NCBI RefSeq assembly: GCF_001598235.1
Contig: NZ_BCYO01000009.1
Location: 62,001 to 126,000, forward strand
Source of the DNA: Polaromonas jejuensis NBRC 106434
Lineage (GTDB): Bacteria; Pseudomonadota; Gammaproteobacteria; Burkholderiales; Burkholderiaceae_C
DNA length: 64,000 nt
Direction of reading: 5' to 3'
The position numbers and the translations under genes were made by a program. Each line of letters opens with the position of its first letter. Within the stretch, counting starts at the first letter, position 1. Of the stretch, positions 63,332 through 64,000 are shown piece by piece. The notes beneath the pieces are model-generated. The model was not told where the DNA came from, ran no database searches, and saw only the letters and a list, made by a program, of their open reading frames with translations.

Positions 63332-64000
63332 ATGAGCATTCCCGCATTCGGCCTCGGCACCTTCCGGCTCAAGGACCAGGTCGTGATCGACTCCGTCAGC
63401 AACGCGCTGGCCCTCGGCTACCGCCTCATCGACACCGCGCAGATTTACGGCAACGAAGCCGAGGTCGGCCAGGCCATAGACGCCAGCGGCGTGCCGCGCA
63501 GCGAGCTCTTCCTCACCACCAAGATCTGGACTGACAACCTGGCCAAAGACAAGCTGATCCCCAGCCTCAAGGACAGCCTGGTCAAGCTCCGCACCGACCA
63601 TGTGGACCTCACGTTGATCCACTGGCCGTCTCCGGGCGGCGCGGTACCACTGGCCGATACGCTGGGTGCGCTCGCGGAAGCGAAGAAACAAGGCCTCACA
63701 AAACAGATCGGCGTCTCCAATTTCAACAGGGCCCTCCTGCAGGAAGCCATAGACACGGTGGGCGCCGCCAACATCGCCACCCACCAGATCGAGCTGAGCC
63801 CCTACCTGCAAAACCGCAAGATGGTTGATTTCGCACGCAGCCAGGGCATTCACATCACGTCGTACATGACGCTGGCCTACGGCAAGGTGCTGCTGGACCC
63901 GGTGCTGCTGCAGATTGCGCAGCGGCACAACGCCACCACCGCGCAGGTGGCGCTGGCCTGGGCGATGCAGCTGGGCTATGCGGTGATTCCGTCGTCGACC
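63332..64000 (+). CDS. Aldo/keto reductase (DkgB-like), 3' end beyond the window
   Basis: The first 223 codons of an NADPH-dependent carbonyl reductase. Catalytic residues are visible: Asp and Tyr in [15 protein letters not shown], Lys in LTTKIWTD and His in LIHWPSPGG. The barrel continues with KQIGVSNFN and [11 protein letters not shown], typical of 2,5-diketo-gluconate reductase B/methylglyoxal reductases. It probably detoxifies reactive aldehydes. The gene runs off the right edge in frame. Confidence 0.9.
   Translation, partial: MSIPAFGLGTFRLKDQVVIDSVSNALALGYRLIDTAQIYGNEAEVGQAIDASGVPRSELFLTTKIWTDNLAKDKLIPSLKDSLVKLRTDHVDLTLIHWPSPGGAVPLADTLGALAEAKKQGLTKQIGVSNFNRALLQEAIDTVGAANIATHQIELSPYLQNRKMVDFARSQGIHITSYMTLAYGKVLLDPVLLQIAQRHNATTAQVALAWAMQLGYAVIPSST

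Overview
The window is high-GC DNA from a betaproteobacterium, most likely a member of the Comamonadaceae (Polaromonas, Variovorax or Rhodoferax type). The reasons are the lptD-surA-rsmA and amgK/murU gene content, the abundance of Bug-type and Liv-type transport genes, and two dispersed repeat families that resemble those of this family. The assignment is inference, because no rRNA or tRNA gene is present. Nearly all of the window is coding.

Layout. 1-9.3 kb: end of an MFS gene, rsmE, amgK divergent from lptD-surA-rsmA, then a secreted guanyl-specific RNase with its barstar inhibitor. 9.4-16.6 kb: maeB and a complete Liv-type ABC transporter. 16.8-21.9 kb: a Rieske oxygenase/reductase pair (O-demethylase type) with a GntR regulator between them, divergent from a MetE-like methyltransferase, then a GNAT gene. 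22.0-32.1 kb: a catabolic island with two transporters, a maleate-isomerase-like protein, a hydantoinase-like amidohydrolase, an Asp/Glu/hydantoin racemase relative without the catalytic cysteines, two tandem NylB-like serine hydrolases and a GntR regulator. Its two halves start from homologous promoters. 32.1-37.6 kb: pepP-murU, tkt and gap. 37.7-42.9 kb: an NTF2-like gene and a LysR-controlled operon (isochorismatase-type hydrolase, ABM protein, YtcJ-type amidohydrolase, DoxX). 43.7-56.0 kb: a leftward signalling block encoding a diheme cytochrome c peroxidase, four histidine kinases, a receiver-cyclase-Hpt protein, a lone Hpt and two further receivers. 56.7-61 kb: alternating Bug receptors and RraA-type proteins with a divergent LysR. 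61-64 kb: a LysR/MFS pair and the start of an aldo/keto reductase gene.

The most unusual structure is the signalling block. Genes overlap by 4 bp at its start, two kinases share a nearly identical 509-bp receiver module, a third carries a broken receiver behind a stop codon, and the block lies between two same-direction fragments of the 3' end of a gap gene. The intact gap lies 5-6 kb to the left. A 3' fragment of pepP sits near 22 kb. Together these show a locus shaped by duplication and deletion. Two dispersed repeats have become part of proteins (MFS central loop, LivG tail), and a second repeat family appears to have done so in MurU and a GntR regulator.

Function was read from motifs by eye; nothing was searched or computed. 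Substrates of transporters and catabolic enzymes are unknown unless stated.
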